A stretch of DNA of 64,000 nt from Burkholderia sp. 8Y (lineage in GTDB: Bacteria > Pseudomonadota > Gammaproteobacteria > Burkholderiales > Burkholderiaceae): assembly GCF_902506145.1 (NCBI RefSeq), contig NZ_LR733519.1, forward strand, positions 1,267,777 to 1,331,776, in the 5' to 3' direction. The notes below the pieces were generated by a model. That model did not search any database. It saw only the letters and a program-made list of their open reading frames with translations, and had not been told where the DNA came from. Positions within the stretch are counted from its first letter, which is position 1. The number at the start of each line of letters is the position of its first letter. Shown here in pieces: positions 63,984 through 64,000 of this stretch. Made by a program: the position numbers and the translations under genes.

Positions 63984-64000
63984 TTCAGCCTCCCTCATTT

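Noticed and set aside
1..64000. tRNA, rRNA, CRISPR arrays, insertion sequences, prophage genes
   Set aside because: No cloverleaf, repeat-spacer pattern, transposase or integrase was recognised on reading the sequence and frames.

Overview
The window is high-GC, gene-dense DNA typical of a Burkholderiales bacterium, most likely Paraburkholderia or Caballeronia. That assignment rests on protein character and gene content (ben/cat cluster, many RbsABC-type sugar importers, GcvA-type LysR regulator, YfiR/GGDEF module) and not on a database search. I see no rRNA, tRNA, CRISPR array, insertion sequence or phage gene. It reads as an accessory catabolic region.

Layout. (1) 1-593: truncated NHL-repeat protein (-). 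(2) 712-10402: a LysR regulator divergent from a seven-gene + operon with a split transketolase, an SDR, a TRAP transporter (DctP plus fused DctQM), a complete transketolase and a D-2-hydroxyacid dehydrogenase. (3) 10769-15355: sugar-type ABC importer (ATPase, permease, binding protein) with a lactonase-type amidohydrolase. (4) 15848-19657: polar amino acid ABC transporter (lipoprotein, two permeases, ATPase) followed by an IclR regulator. (5) 19847-27197: benzoate/catechol cluster, with catR-catB-catC on - and catA-benABCD on +. (6) 27215-29536: LacI regulator divergent from a PhyH-type Fe(II)/2-oxoglutarate dioxygenase. (7) 29581-31495: SorAB/SoxC-like sulfite dehydrogenase and its cytochrome. 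(8) 31675-41869: nine-gene - operon (split transketolase, SDR, RbsB, DUF2291 lipoprotein, RbsA, RbsC, FGGY kinase, SDR) with a divergent DeoR-type regulator. (9) 41905-48638: a second ABC sugar operon with two paralogous binding proteins, two permeases and an SMP-30 lactonase, plus a toxin-antitoxin remnant at its end. (10) 49014-55192: GAF/HWE histidine kinase, YdeP-type molybdoenzyme, DUF1254 protein. (11) 55420-60016: TonB receptor - YfiR - GGDEF/EAL operon. (12) 60178-63983: SDR, response regulator, hybrid histidine kinase, CopC.

The genes work together as importers paired with cytoplasmic catabolism. Benzoate is taken through catechol and muconate to muconolactone and its enol-lactone; the later beta-ketoadipate genes are outside the window. 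The two transketolase clusters look like routes for unusual sugars, sugar acids or polyols: reduce or oxidise with an SDR, phosphorylate with the FGGY kinase in cluster 8, then cleave with the split transketolase.

The most interesting regulatory signal is a near-identical LacI-type operator (GCGTT-N3-GGTAACG) in front of both the LacI/dioxygenase pair and the distant ABC sugar operon at 48638. It suggests one dispersed regulon.
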